A stretch of 64,000 nt of DNA from contig NC_134573.1 in the NCBI RefSeq assembly GCF_050947875.1, positions 63,713,815-63,777,814 on the forward strand, given 5' to 3'. A program made the translations under genes and the position numbers. The notes under the pieces were generated by a model. It made no database searches. It saw only the letters and a program-made list of their open reading frames with translations, and was not told the DNA's origin. The stretch is from Dermacentor variabilis. Lineage: Eukaryota; Arthropoda; Arachnida; Ixodida; Ixodidae. Positions 11,760-24,143 of this stretch are shown one piece after another. How positions within the stretch are numbered: position 1 is the stretch's first letter; every line of letters begins with the position of its first letter.

Positions 11760-12917
11760 ATGGCTGACAACTGCATGCTGTCCGACTCTAGTGTAGTGCT
11801 GGTCAGAAACATTGCATTTGACAATGGTGGAAAAACTTTTTTATTGGTAGAAGGTTTTAAACATTGGACAACCTTTTTGACAGACCTATGAAGTTATCAG
11901 ATCTGGGTGTTGTGACAGCTTGTGGGCTTTCAAAGCTCCAAGCATGACCATTCAGTGAAATACAATCTAAATGCATATTGGTTCCACATGGCGAAATTCC
12001 AAACGCACACATTGTGTAGTGTTTGGTTCATTCAGACAATACCCATTAGTATCAGCCTCAAATGTTTTTGAACCTCCTGCCTCACAGTGACCTACATAAG
12101 TCATAAATGAATTGTAAAGCTCCAATGAAGCTAGAGCGACTGAAAGCCTCGTTGAAAATTTTCTTTGCAGTAAACTTTATTAGTTGCCTGTCAAGACTCT
12201 CTTAGGACTCTTGCACTTCGTTTAATAAAGCAAGTCTGTGCCCAGAAGCTTCTGGTAGGTTCCCCTGTTTGCTGTATAGCACTTAACAGTGTTTTCATGT
12301 TTAATTGTCAAAGAAAAGCCTACATACTGTTTCTCATTACATTTCGTGCTTTTTATCACTTGTTTCACTTTCACTGGCACTATGTTGATGAGCATCATGC
12401 ATGGTGCTTGTAGGGTTTCAATGACCGTTGATAGAACAGTACATATTGAAAGGTGCTGCTGTGATTAGCATCTTCAATGCATGGGGCAAGATTTCTTCCT
12501 GTGTTCATCACTACTGCTGTATGGGTGCATATTTATTGCCTTAATAGTTAATACAGCATGTGCTACAGGCAACGTTTTGTAATACAGGAATACAATTCTT
12601 GTTTTATTTACAATCATTGTGTGTGTACGAAACCCTGCTCGCCTTTTAAATTGTCTAGCATTCCTATGAGGGCTAAATACGAGAATGACACGTGCTTGTA
12701 ATTTACTTTTTTCAGCTGATGCCGTCCTGTGGAGCTTCGCTGCGGACCTGTGTACTTTGATACGCGCTGCTATGGGCACCCTGCAATGCAGTTTGGCTGT
12801 ACACGTCGCGTCACCTAGCAGCGCCGGTGAGCACACGCGGGTAGGCCTTCGCCGCCGCGGCACCTTTGTTCGTACTGCGCTCAAGCACGCCTGACAGACT
12901 CGTTTTCCAATTTTGCA
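11760..12917. other. No recognised gene
   Basis: This spacer between two transposase remnants is AT-rich to about 12670. It is then GC-rich up to the THAP start codon and could hold the 5' leader or promoter of the following element. No terminal inverted repeat was recognised. Confidence 0.5.
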
Positions 12918-15900
12918 ATGGATTTACCGCTGCCGCTCGGCAGCTCCTCCGTGAGTGGTGTGAAGAAGAAGAACAAGCGCAGATACTGCTGCGTTAAGGA
13001 TTGCCACAACTGCGAAGGGGATGACGGCATCAAATTTTACCGCTTCCCTTCAAGACCGTGGGAAGCAAACCGGCGGCTGAAGTGGATCATCGCGGTTCGG
13101 CGCGTCAAGTAAGTGTCACTCTTGCGAATTTCCGTTAAACGAACGAAGGCGTAAACGGCCAAGTCACAAGTGTACAAAGGCGCGTCAACTGATTCCTCCT
13201 GTTGTAAATTGGTTAAACAGTCGTTTAGCTCGTTTCGCTCCAAAACAAACGTGTAGTGGTTGTTACGTGTCAAATCTAGCTTCGTAAGCGCTCCGAGTGG
13301 GAACTTTGTATGCAGTGGTGCTTTTGTTGTGCATTCATAAGCCAACGTGCATCTGGTGTCTGCGGCGGGATCAAGACGTGAGTGCTGGAACCGGACTCAA
13401 TCATGCCGATGCTTTCTCGCGCGTAGAACGGAACCAAGGCTGGAGTGCACTGCACCGCACGTCGAGTGTTCACAAATTAGCATTTCTCTCGCGCACGCTA
13501 GCACACATTTGTTCAGTCTTCGCGTTACTTAGTGTCAGCTGATTGCTCTCTGTCATGTTTCAGCGGTGATGACCTCGCACATTGGAGCCCGAATAACAAT
13601 ACGAGAATTTGTTCGAGGCACTTCGTCAATGAATAAAAAAGGAACATCGAGAATCGTCCGGGTTACCTGCCAACAATATTGCCACCCGTCTACAAAAAGC
13701 GGCCCACGGCTCCTGCTGCAAGATTTCCAGGTTCAGCAGGTATTTGCTTCACTCGTGCCGCGGTAACTAATTACATATGATACATATCGGACGGCCCCTT
13801 GTACACGCGCTTACTTTTGTCGCTTCAGGAGGGTTTAGTGTTGGGCTAGTTGATACATAATGAAAAAAAAACAAAAAAGCTAAAGAATTAGCAGGAGGAA
13901 CAGTGACCAGTCAACACAACACTGACTTTCAACTGAAGGTTTATATTTGTAGTAATGCAAAATATATTTATGCAACGAATTGGGGCACTGGGCTGCATAG
14001 GACAAAAAGCCGCCACAACAGAAGGGGGGGGGGGATTCTCTTGTAGCCGCAACTTCAGCTGCATTTTACTTGCGATGCTGAGCTGTATAAATTTTTTCAT
14101 GTTGTTGAATTGCTGCTATTCGCTCATCCTTATTTGTTGTTATGATATGACTTTTGCTAGGGATATCAAATATACCTCATTTTCCTTTGGCAACCGTCAG
14201 CACAAGCCTTTCTTTCGATTTTGCATCTTGCGTGCCTTCATCATAAATAAAATATGGCTTGTGGTGTGGTATCGCACTTTATAGCAGACATGATTACTGG
14301 CCGAATTACATAGAGAGGTTGTCACACTTGAGCTTTCCGTGCGTTTGCAGATGGATGCACAGATCTGCGGCTTCGGCTGCTACAGCGCCTTGTGCGGCAG
14401 AAGTGGCAGAATTTGATGCTGAAGACGCCAGCAGCAGTGCCATCTCTGTACCAGCCGAGGTGGTTGGTTACTCTATAGATGCAGCAGCATGGGATGGCCT
14501 GAACCTGTTGTGGGCTGCCGCTGAGGTCCACGTAGCAGCCAGATCAGTGGTCAGCTTTATAAGAAACTGTGCACTAGCAGAAACACCCCACTACAATTCA
14601 TCAACAGAAAATTTTGAACTAAATCTTTCTTTGCCTCTTCGTGCAGTTTGGCATGAGTCTATGGTTTCTTGCCTGACATATTCGTGGATGCATATGTGAA
14701 GCTTATATGTTCTCTGAATGGTAGTACCAGCTTACAGGATTATATATACTTAACCAACAAGGTGTGCGAGGAAGTGGATGACTGTTCAGTGTAATAAAAC
14801 ATTATTTCATGCATAACACATTAGCCCGTAATGTAGGCCTGTAGGCATATCTAAGGGACACCAATTCTTTAATGAAAAAGCGCATTGTATTTAATGGCAT
14901 CCTTCAGGTACTTTATTTTTTATGATTTAGCCATTCAGTATGTGCAAATTATTGGCTAATTCCAGAATGAGTATGTGCCACTGTTACACAAGAAATATAG
15001 AAGCCTTAAATGTATTTACAATTAAATGCCAACATGGCATAAGAGATATAGAAATTGTTGCGTTTGTGGCGCATAAAAATAACTGTTGCATGAGATTACG
15101 CGCTGCACATAGATGAAAGTAAACACAATTGGCAAGCAATGTCATTAGTTGTACAGCATTTACTAACCACTCCATTAAAGTTTTGCTTCATTAATACTGC
15201 AGCATTTGCATTTGGATCTGCATAATTCTTTCAGAGTCCATGCTTTAGGGTTCTAATTTCTGTCATATCTAAATGTATGGAGTCGATTATACCGATAGTA
15301 ATTTTAGTACCTTGCTCACTACTGCAATTGTGAAACACATTTCAAAAGAATGAGAGTATCTTCTTAAGTACCTAGTCTTCTGGGTTGTGCTTTTGTGTAA
15401 ACAGAAGCAATTGGCAGTCTTTGTAGAAGCTGAAAACAAATTGCAGTCATGTCAATAAATTCGTCTGCTGCACATGAAAGCCATGCCTTTATGAAAGAAT
15501 GCAGTGATATAGAAATGGTAGATCAGCTGTTGCACTGACAATTTTGTACCCTAGTTATCCTTACAAGATTTGACACATAACAAACCTTTTGAGAACATGT
15601 CAAAGTCTACACTTTTTAATTGCTATCAAGTTTTAGAATTGTGAGAGCAGCACTTCCGTAATACAACATGAGATTTCTCTTAGGAAACTCAAACATCGGA
15701 GACGAGCAGCGCGACCACAAGCTTTTCAGTGTTTATTTGCTGCACTGAAGGCAACAACCTATCAACGCAGATAACCCACCATGAGACACGCGACTGTGAA
15801 GTGCAACGCACTCCGAACATTGCCAGCAAGCACAGTGGTCCAGACCATCGGACAAGCTATTTTGCTGGCCACGATAGTGTTTCAAGGAGTACAAGCGCTC

Positions 15901-16733
15901 TTGAGGATTTATGTAATGTAAGTCAGGTGGTGTTCGCTGTGCTCTTGAGTGTGTTTCTGGCCTTGATTGTGTGCAGATGTGACGTATCTAAAGAAGACTG
16001 ACTGCTGCTGTGTTTCTGATAAAATTGAAACTTGACATCAGCTATTTATTCCTGGCTACTCTGTTCAGCATTAGTGAAACATCAGCCTCACGACATTTCA
16101 AAAGTGTCCTCAAAACCTTGGCATTTGCTACAAAGCAATGGATTTTTCGTCCTCCACTCAGAGTTATTCAGGCTACCATGCCAGACTGTTTTAGGGTAGA
16201 TTATCCGGACTGCATAATGATAATTGACTGCAAAGAAATCCGCACTGAGCAGCCACCTACTGTACAGCAGCAGAGGACTCTGTACTCGCAGTACAAAGGC
16301 GGGTATACTTTGAAATTTCTTGCTGGGGTTACACCCGGCAGGATGATATGTTTCCACTAAGATGCGTATGGGGGAAGGGTGTCCGACGCATGCATTACTG
16401 TTGATTCTGGTTTCCTTGATGTCATTGAGTCTGGTGATAAAATACTTGCAGACAAGGGATTTCCTGGGATACGTACAGTTATTGGTGAACGAAATGCTGT
16501 AGTTGTCATGCCCCCCATTTTTACGAGGCCCTCAGTTCAGTGCTCAAGAAGTCAGGGACACATACAATATTGCGCAAGTGGGAGTTCATGTGGAGAGGAT
16601 GATCCAGAGAATTAAAGTGCATAACATCTTAAACAACAGAGTGCCAATTGAAATGATAGCACTCATGACAGACGTGTTTCACGTGTGCTGTGTGCTGGCG
16701 AACCTTCAGCCTCCAATAATTAAATTCAGTTAA
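12918..16733 (+). pseudogene. THAP-domain DDE transposase (DDE_4 type), 4 exons
   Basis: Exon 1 (12918-13108) begins MDLPLPLGSSS and carries the THAP start: YCCVKDCHN, IKFYRFPSRPWE, RRLKWIIAVRR. The donor GTAAGT at 13109 and acceptor CAG at 13561-13563 join it in frame to exon 2 (13564-13739). Exon 2 supplies the HWSPNNNTRICSRHF part, so the C2CH zinc finger is completed across the intron. Exon 3 (from 14350, donor unclear) holds an Ala/Ser-rich linker. Exon 4 (15684-16733) has a helix-turn-helix and the DDE core: Asp in MIIDCKEIRTEQ, Asp in ILADKGFPGIRT, Glu in HVERMIQRIK. Defects are a TAA in the THAP part (13634-13636), a frame change near 16000, a TAA at 16358-16360 and a frame change near 16545. 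Neighbour: the convergent YqaJ gene. Confidence 0.85.
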
Positions 16734-19700
16734 ATCACTGAGAATCGAGTCATCTAGCGTAGCAACTGCCTCATTTAACAGATCATTTTTCTCAATATCC
16801 ACAAGGTAGAGGACGGTTTACAAAAAAAAATTATTAAATGGCAGCCACACCTTCATGTATAGCAGCAGACTATTGCTGCGTCTGTGCATGCTCCGACGAA
16901 ATGCAGTTATTTTCAAGTACAAATTTAGAAAAAGAGCCTTGTATGTGTGTCGCACTGGAATCGCTTATATATTTGTTTTAGAATAGTAAGCTGTTGGTTT
17001 AGTTGGTTTGACACGATTTTTGCAAAGGGGAGTGCAGAAGCGTTGTGGAAAAAGAAGACGTGGACAGGAAAGACGCTCACTTGAACAAAGTATATTTTCA
17101 GAGACAAACCACCAGGAACATTATTGCGTATGCGCTGCGATCGAGAATTGTGAAAAAAAAAGTTTACAATTCCTTTTAAATATAAAAATCGCCTAACATA
17201 GGGGCATGCATCACTACATGAATAATGACAGCAAGTGTAGGTGATAGCGACAAGGCCACGTGCAAGTGGCCCGACAGAAATAATTCCAAAAAACCTTCGG
17301 GGGGAGGGGGACATAGGAAGAGGCCTAGAAAGTTCTGCCAAGGGCGAGAAATGTAAATTCCTTATCCATGTGATGCACTGGTGGGGCACTAATACATTGG
17401 TTAGCGCAACGTTTCACTGCTCCCCTTGGCGAAAATCTTGTCTACTCGGCACAGTTAATATTGACATGAATGCTGCAACATCTGTGGAAGTAATCCTGTT
17501 GTGTGTTGTTACTCCACAAGGTTTAATATGTTGAGTATATAAGTGGCGCCTCGACGTGACCGTCATAGGATATTGGTTTTTTCATTTGTTCCACTTGTAC
17601 AGCAAAATATATGCTAGGACGCATTGTACAATACGTGAACTTATTCCAGTACTGTTATTGCTTCTAGGTTTGCGCCGAACACATTTGTGTTTGTCATATG
17701 CGCAGTCGGCAGTAAGGCAACAATATGTTTGTTATCACTTTTGTTTCACAACAGAATTTGTTGTGTCCACTAGTTTTCAATTCTTGATGTTATAGTTATT
17801 CCTCTTTAATTTCATTAGCTTGCTTTGTTTACCTTGTATGTATATTATATAATGTGTTTTATATTTTTATTTTGACCGGAATTTGGGCATTATATTGGTG
17901 CAATGAGAAATTATATATGCACTATCAGAATAAATTAAATTGCAGACAATTTCAGAAAAGCAGCGCCTCGTTGTTTTCAGGTTCACCAACATTTTTAATA
18001 AGCTTCATTTGCTCCAAGAGGTAAACTTGGCACTCCTCTGTGCTTAGAAACTGGCTAGAGTATGCTCACACATTGCACCTTACAATCACTCGTAAGAGGC
18101 ATTATGATCCGTTTTTTTTGCTGTTCACATGTCAAGTTTAAGTTGATGGTACACTATTGATGGTACATTATTCACGGATTTTCTCTGTAGCATGTTTCAA
18201 GGTGAGTACACTTAGACATTGAAAATGAATTCCATTGGCTGATACTGTTGTTGAGCAACTGCTCTAGTCGGGCAAACAGCACCTGTCTTGCTTGAATCCT
18301 GTCACCGGTGTTTGCAGATTGAAGACACCATAAAGATGTACTCACTTTTAATCTGCCAATAAACTTTGAACATGTGGACATATTACAATCAGTATTTATT
18401 GTTCCCACTTCATTTCACAAGCATGAATATGTGGGTGCAATTTTGTTTGACCATGTAAAAGCAAAAGGTGTTGCCTCAGATCAGAAAATTCAAGGCGCAA
18501 ACTTCCCTCAGAAATTTTCTAAAGCTTATTAGACGCACATGTGCACTTAAAGCTTGCATAACAGTAACAAATCTTGATTAGGCAACAGAAGTGAAAAGCA
18601 AAAGCTAAGACATCCCAGTATGCATAATTACACTTCACAAAACATCATTGTTTGCCAAATAAAAGACTAGTCTCGTTGGTTGCCTAAGGAATACACCAAT
18701 TTACCATGCGTGACACGAAGCATATAGAAGGTTCAGATGAGCACTCACTCCGGTAATACTAATACCACTGAAGAAAAAAAAACTGTAGCACCACATATCC
18801 CTGATCATGTTGACTTCTATCGCAGGAGGCTTACATAAAGTACAGATAGAAGCAAGTAAATAACAAAGATCATTGTTTGCACATTAAGACTAGTCTGGTT
18901 GGTCGCCTAAAGAATAAATACACCAATTTACCATGCGTGACAAGATACATACAGAAAATTCAGATATATATCTCTCTCCCCGTGGCGTTTTGCTGGAGTA
19001 TGTCCTTAAGTTGCCCACAAATTGCAGTAACACAGTGGTTATGGTGAGTTGCTGCTAAGCACAAAGTCATGTGTCTAGTCCACTGATAGTACCAAAACGC
19101 TTATGCCATACGGTGTACTATATTTACAAGTAAATAACACGAGGGAGGACTTTCTGTCTCTCGGAAAAAAGAAATAGAAAAAATTGCACATATAATGGCA
19201 AGTGATGACAGCGGGAAAAACAGGAAACGACGTACAAGACAGGGTGTCCGCTGGGGGCATTGCTCATTGTTACTATGAACTGTCGGGGTAAAATACAGTG
19301 AAAGGACGAGCGCAGCCAAAATTTACGCATTACTGTTGACGTCTTAGTTACGTCGGCAAGAGCTACTTCATCCTCCATTCCATAAATGTTATTGAACAGG
19401 CAGCACTGCAGAAAGGCCTGTGGCACAATCAAACATGGCTTCATACATATTAGTGATTGCGGGGGTGCCTAGTAGTTTAGCTTAGTGTAATTTGAAGGGC
19501 CTGGTAAAATCAAGAAAAAAGGAAATTTGTTATGTTCATTTCGTGAACCAGAATATAACGCAATACGTGTTCCGACGCCTGAAATGTTGAACAGTCTCAC
19601 GTTCACCCAAATACAGCATGGTATAGCCGCCAGGATGCAAGAGTCACTTGCACTAGTCTTTATACTATACTGTATCTACCAGCGCTTGATCTCTGCCCAA

Positions 19701-19856
19701 GCTGACTACCCCAAAATATTCTACCGTAATTAAATAAAAAAGCAAGTCTGATGTCTTTAAAATAAAATGACATGTATTCTGCTTGTATACCAAGCGTTGA
19801 AAAATCCTATTCAGTAAATACAAGTGCCACTCTAGAGCGAGGCATCATTCATTCTA
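16734..19856. other. Spacer between convergent transposon genes
   Basis: There is no recognisable coding region. Small frames (up to 154 codons at 16925-17389, minus) have no family features. Similar AAGACTAGTCTSGTTGG-like stretches occur at about 18664-18714 and 18890-18945, a short direct repeat of the segment containing CACCAATTTACCATGCGTGACA. Confidence 0.5.
18660..18960 (+). repeat. Short direct repeat pair in spacer
   Basis: ACACCAATTTACCATGCGTGACA-like sequence preceded by GACTAGTCT and GGTTGGTYGCCTAA is found twice, near 18664-18730 and 18888-18960, in the same orientation with few differences. It may be a small tandem duplication or two copies of a minor repeat. Confidence 0.6.
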
Positions 19857-22800
19857 CTAACTTTGCTGCCTTACAAGATCACACAAAGTCCACTGAAAAT
19901 AATATTGTTCAAGAGTTGGAATAGCTTCTTGAAGGAAGACATCATCCCTACAGACAACCATGGTCACGCTCTGCTTGTTGGAATATACAAAAAAGAAACA
20001 CTGCTTTGCATTAAGCAGGTACATCAAAATCTGGACCTGCGTATAGTATCTACGCGATTTCCTTAGTATGGAGTTTCTATCAACATGATGCACATAGTCA
20101 ACGATGCTGTGCCCTGAATCATAGAAAATCGCTCTGTCTATGCATTTGTATGGGCACTTTATCTCCAGCAAGCATGTCTCGCCAGAGAGAGAAAAAATTC
20201 CATCAGGGCTTCCACAAAGCCATGGCTGTTGCGGATGAAGTAGCAGGCCCACCTGAAATGTCATTTTTTGCTCATTTGTGTTACGCAGACAAAAACTGTT
20301 GCACAGATTATTTCTTTCCCCATTACATATTTCAATATTGTCAGCATTTCCTCGAGCTTCCGAATAGTCAAGATGTATATTTAGGCTAGTTGGTTCATAT
20401 CCGTAATAAAACAGCGCCAGAGAACACAAGGGACCAGACGAAGAAAAATATGTACTCATGGTGACACAATAAGAGGTTAATAAAACATGTTTTACAACAT
20501 TAGTAAAATTTGACAAAGATGTATAAAAGAAGGGCAGCGCGAGACTGGGGTAGTCGGTAATCCATGAGGAGGTGCACAGCGCAACAATGGACAGAAGGGC
20601 AGAACAAAGGCAAGCGCTTGCTACCCTCGTGCCTTTCAGGTCCTCTGTCATGCTGTGCACATCAGCATAAAAGATGACAATGTACTTTGATATGTTGTCA
20701 GTTCACCTACAGGCTGCCTGCGACAATATGCAGCACGATATGAGACATGTACTGTAATATTAAACATTTCATAGTTGAAAATGATTCCAACTATTATGTT
20801 TTTTATTTGTTATCATAAAATAGGCTGTACTTACCTCTCCAGATAACGCAAGTGAGGTGCTCACCTCTGTCACCGTAACACCACGCTGCTGCTCATAGTC
20901 CTTCCTCGCCACTGGCTCCATACGTATTCCCAATATAGAACACACACATGTAATTTATATTGCTTAATTAGATCCAAGAATCTTAACGTACCATATCTTG
21001 TAGCCTCGGAAGAAAAAAACATTGGACTTGAAAAGGCTGTGAACAATCTTTTTAGGGCCTCTGCCGGTGCGCAAAATTGTATGAGCCGCTGTGCTGCTGA
21101 TGCGCACTTGGCGTTCTTGTGCCACCTGCATAGACGTATACATACACAACGTAAACATAACGAAACGAACAAGCCAGAAATATTCCTATGCAATGCTTTC
21201 TGAACCATTGTTACCTCGGACAACTTGACTGCCCAGCAGTCAGCACGCATAGCTCATTAACCGACTCGCATACAACGAAATCGTTGTAAAAAGCCCTCTC
21301 CTCTGGTGTCAGCCCTAGCAGATGGTTCCTTGGGGCTATGGTTACTTTAGGGAAGTCATCTAACACGGCCAGCATGTGAAGTGGTCTGTGTGGTGACTTA
21401 AGCAGTATGCTAAGCTTTTGCTGCAGCAATGCTCTTCATCTTTTTCAAAAAATTCGATGAAGAATTTCGCCACGCCTGATCTCCGCCTCACTTTTCTCCA
21501 TCTCCTTAAGTGCGGTTGTAAAAGGGGATTCAATGCTCCCCGAAATGTTGGGTGACGTAGGTAGGTGGCAGCTCTGCAGGCTGGATGTTTCCCACAAAGT
21601 GACTGTTATCTGCGAACAGGAGGATACAAAAGAGGATAGGGCATTAAAATAATAGACAGAAAGACGGATTTGACTTGGTACAGGTGTAGATTTCGAGAGA
21701 AGAAGCGGGAAGAAAAACACAGCTTACTTGGTTATGTGAGGTTGCACAGTAAAAAGGATACACTTTCCCTCATAAGTGACCCGTCTTTGGTTCAAGCAAG
21801 AAAATTCGAAAGGCACGCTTTAATTGTACTTCGAGAAATAATAAACAGGCATTATGTGCGTGTATATAGTAATGAGCACTGCATGAGTAATTACGAGTTC
21901 TTTTTCGTAAATTTGGATTGCTATAATGCTTTAGCGAAAAACTCAGCTGTTTCTATTCATGTGTAGACTGCACAGAAAAAAATTCGGAGCGCGTACATAA
22001 CACAAGCTAGGATAAAAAGGCTAAATAATATAGCGAAAGCACATCGAACAGAAAGCAAGAGCATCCTACCTCCAAACAGCTTTCTCAGTGACACTTTGTC
22101 GTCATGGTTGGGCTTCGTCGATGGTTTCCCCCATGACTGCGGGCCTCTCGTACACGACACGTCCTCGTGCAGTTTGATCTAAAATACCTCCGCTGCGCAG
22201 TGTTTACAGTCACCGAGGGCGCCGTAACGGCACGTACACGTCCCTTTCAGTATAATTCGAGGCGCGATCGACAGCTGTAAATGAAGACGGTGAACGAAAA
22301 AAAAATAAGAGGTGAGCGCTAGGCATGACGCGCGGTGGCACATGCATACGTAGTACATCGCGAGAGAAATGTCGACGGGAACGAAAGCGTGAGGAGTGCC
22401 TGTCGTTTACCGGCACGGACGCGAGTTGCAAGTACACTTCTGATACGTAGCGCACGATAAACGAGAACAGAAAAGAAAGAGAGACGGACGGGGACACAAG
22501 CCTTCCCTTTTGTTCTTGCTTACCGTTCACATCTCGCCAAAACTTCTAGAAGTGATAGATGCAAGGCACGTTCCAAGTAATTAAGCTACAAATGACAGTT
22601 GAAAAAGCTCTACAGCCGTGTGTGCGCACTCAAGTGCAATAAAATAATTATTTGTCAACTTACTTGGAGTTCGACGTCGTAAGCCTGCTTGCTTTCTTGT
22701 GACAAGCACTTCGCCGAGATGTCCGTGCCGTTCACCCCTCTGACACGATATACATGATTGTTGTCGTAAAGCTGGCGTCCTTTTTCAAGCGTCGATGGTC

Positions 22801-22858
22801 GGAAATGAGGCTCGAGGTCTTCAATTGCCTTAAATCCACAATGCAGCACGACCGACAT
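19857..22858 (-). pseudogene. YqaJ-type nuclease with SWIM zinc finger, 6 exons
   Basis: Six exons can be placed on the minus strand. A (22664-22858): MSVVLHCGFKAIED to DVELQ, donor GTAAGT. B (22070-22274): SWIM finger CTCRYGALGDCKHC, then CTRGPQSWGKPSTKP. C (21215-21609): a long linker with AFYNDFVV. D (20992-21125): the VRISSTAAHTI block ending near TRYG. E (about 20835-20911): ARKDYEQQRGVTVTEV. F (19857-20252): the nuclease core, with Asp in LCGSPDGIF, Glu and Lys in LLEIKCPYKC, and YYTQVQILMYL. Exon E joins F in phase 0. Defects are an in-frame TAG (22179-22181), frameshifts in exon C and a one-base shift early in D; F is intact. YqaJ proteins belong to the PD-(D/E)xK nuclease fold. In this setting it is the accessory protein of an ISL2EU-like transposon; a host nuclease gene is less likely. 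Confidence 0.85.
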
Positions 22859-23068
22859 GATGCAAGCGAGTGCCGCAAAAGCATGCCTTCGTAGAAGCGG
22901 CCGCCTCTGTGTTTTGCAGAACTGACATGGTGGCGCTGATGGCTGAGCCGATCGCTGCGCTGCCTGACCATTGTAGGGTGCCTATACGTGAGAACTCCAC
23001 GCGAAATGCTCTTCCTGTGCTTCTGGCACCGTTACTTCCCTTCCTGTGACTGGCTTGCATGCAGTTAA

Positions 23069-24120
23069 TAAAGGGACACTAAAGGTTACCAGAAACTCAA
23101 GTTAAAGTGGTAGAGCAATGTTCTAGAACGTCTAAGGCGTCAATATAATCGCGAACAGAGCTTTAGTAACCGAGAAATTGAGGTAAATGCATGACACGAT
23201 TTGAGACCCCCCAGCGACATTCCAGTACTAGCCCGATGACGAAAACACTCCTCATAACTTGTGTTACTAATACTCAACTCTTCGTATTAAAAATATCATT
23301 TCATTCGATTAAAAGACGGGAAAAAATGCTACTTGTCTACGTCTATTTGATTCTAAGAAAAAATAACATTTTGACGTTACCCTTCCGTAATATGGGTGGT
23401 CGAAAGGTTTCGTTTTCGCTCGACTCTGCGCCGGGCACGCTTTGGAGTTTCAGTAGTTTCGTTATCGCGTCGTGCTGTGAGGGTTCTGCTGGCTCGCAAA
23501 ACTTTCATTTGGAAGAAGTAGCGAGAATGCCATGTCCATGTGATGTCGTGGGAAGCCCTCGCTGCTTTCCCGCTTCGGAGAGCCGGTGTCGAGGCCGCCG
23601 TCGTAGTACGCAACGACGCCGGCAGCGCGAGCCCTCAGTAGCAGGTCGCGCTCGTCAGTGCTCAAATCGCTGGAGTTGAGCCCACCATCGCGAGCCAATC
23701 TGTCGTTGTCAGGGTCCATTGCGACGAGCGTCGAAGTTTGCGTCATAGAATGAAGTACCAGCTTATGGTCGCGCGTTTCTCCTTGCGCTAGCCATCATAC
23801 TCCCGCTTTCGCTCTCCTGTCGGCTCTGTCTTGGCTCTGTTTCTGGCCGCGCGTTTGCGTTTTGCGCAGAAAAGCCGTAGCGCCATCTGCGGACGCCGTT
23901 CTACTCACAGATGGCGCAACGTCACTGTGAGACCATGATGTCAGTACTCCTCGATCGGAGGGCGGGCGATTTGAACTGCGCTAGAGGTACGCGGACGCTT
24001 CAGAACGCATTTTCTCTTAAAATAAGTTTCTCCTTGGCACGAAACAAGCGTTTCGAGGTTTCTGGGATGGTATTTCAACAATCCACGTTGACTTAATAGT
24101 AACCTTTAGTGTCCCTTTAA
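23069..24120 (+). mobile_element. TIR element copy 1 (TTAA-type, 1.05 kb)
   Basis: The ends are inverted copies of AAAGGGACACTAAAGGTTA (23070-23088) and its complement (24100-24118). The right end reads CCCTTTAA, and a TTAA lies just left of the element. An internal minus-strand frame (23462-23746) encodes LVAMDPDNDRLARD and ERDLLLRARAAGVVAYY, shared with copy 2 at 27955-29366, which lies in the opposite orientation. Copy 1 lacks about 350 bp present in the centre of copy 2. It is non-autonomous. TTAA targets and an associated THAP piece in copy 2 would fit a Kolobok-like family, but this is an inference. Confidence 0.8.
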
Positions 24121-24143
24121 AGAAGAGCTCGCGTCTACTCTGC

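Larger units (their letters stand above)
12918..22858. mobile_element. Two-gene DNA transposon: THAP-DDE plus YqaJ-SWIM
   Basis: A plus-strand THAP-DDE transposase (12918-16733) and a minus-strand SWIM-YqaJ nuclease gene (22858-19857) point at each other across a 3.1-kb spacer. Transposons of the ISL2EU (IS4EU) group, related to Harbinger, are known to carry a DDE transposase together with a YqaJ-type nuclease, so I infer one element of roughly 10 kb or more. Both genes show stops and frameshifts but retain their catalytic residues, suggesting fairly recent inactivation. The element ends and target duplication were not found, so the boundaries given are only the coding limits. Confidence 0.6.
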
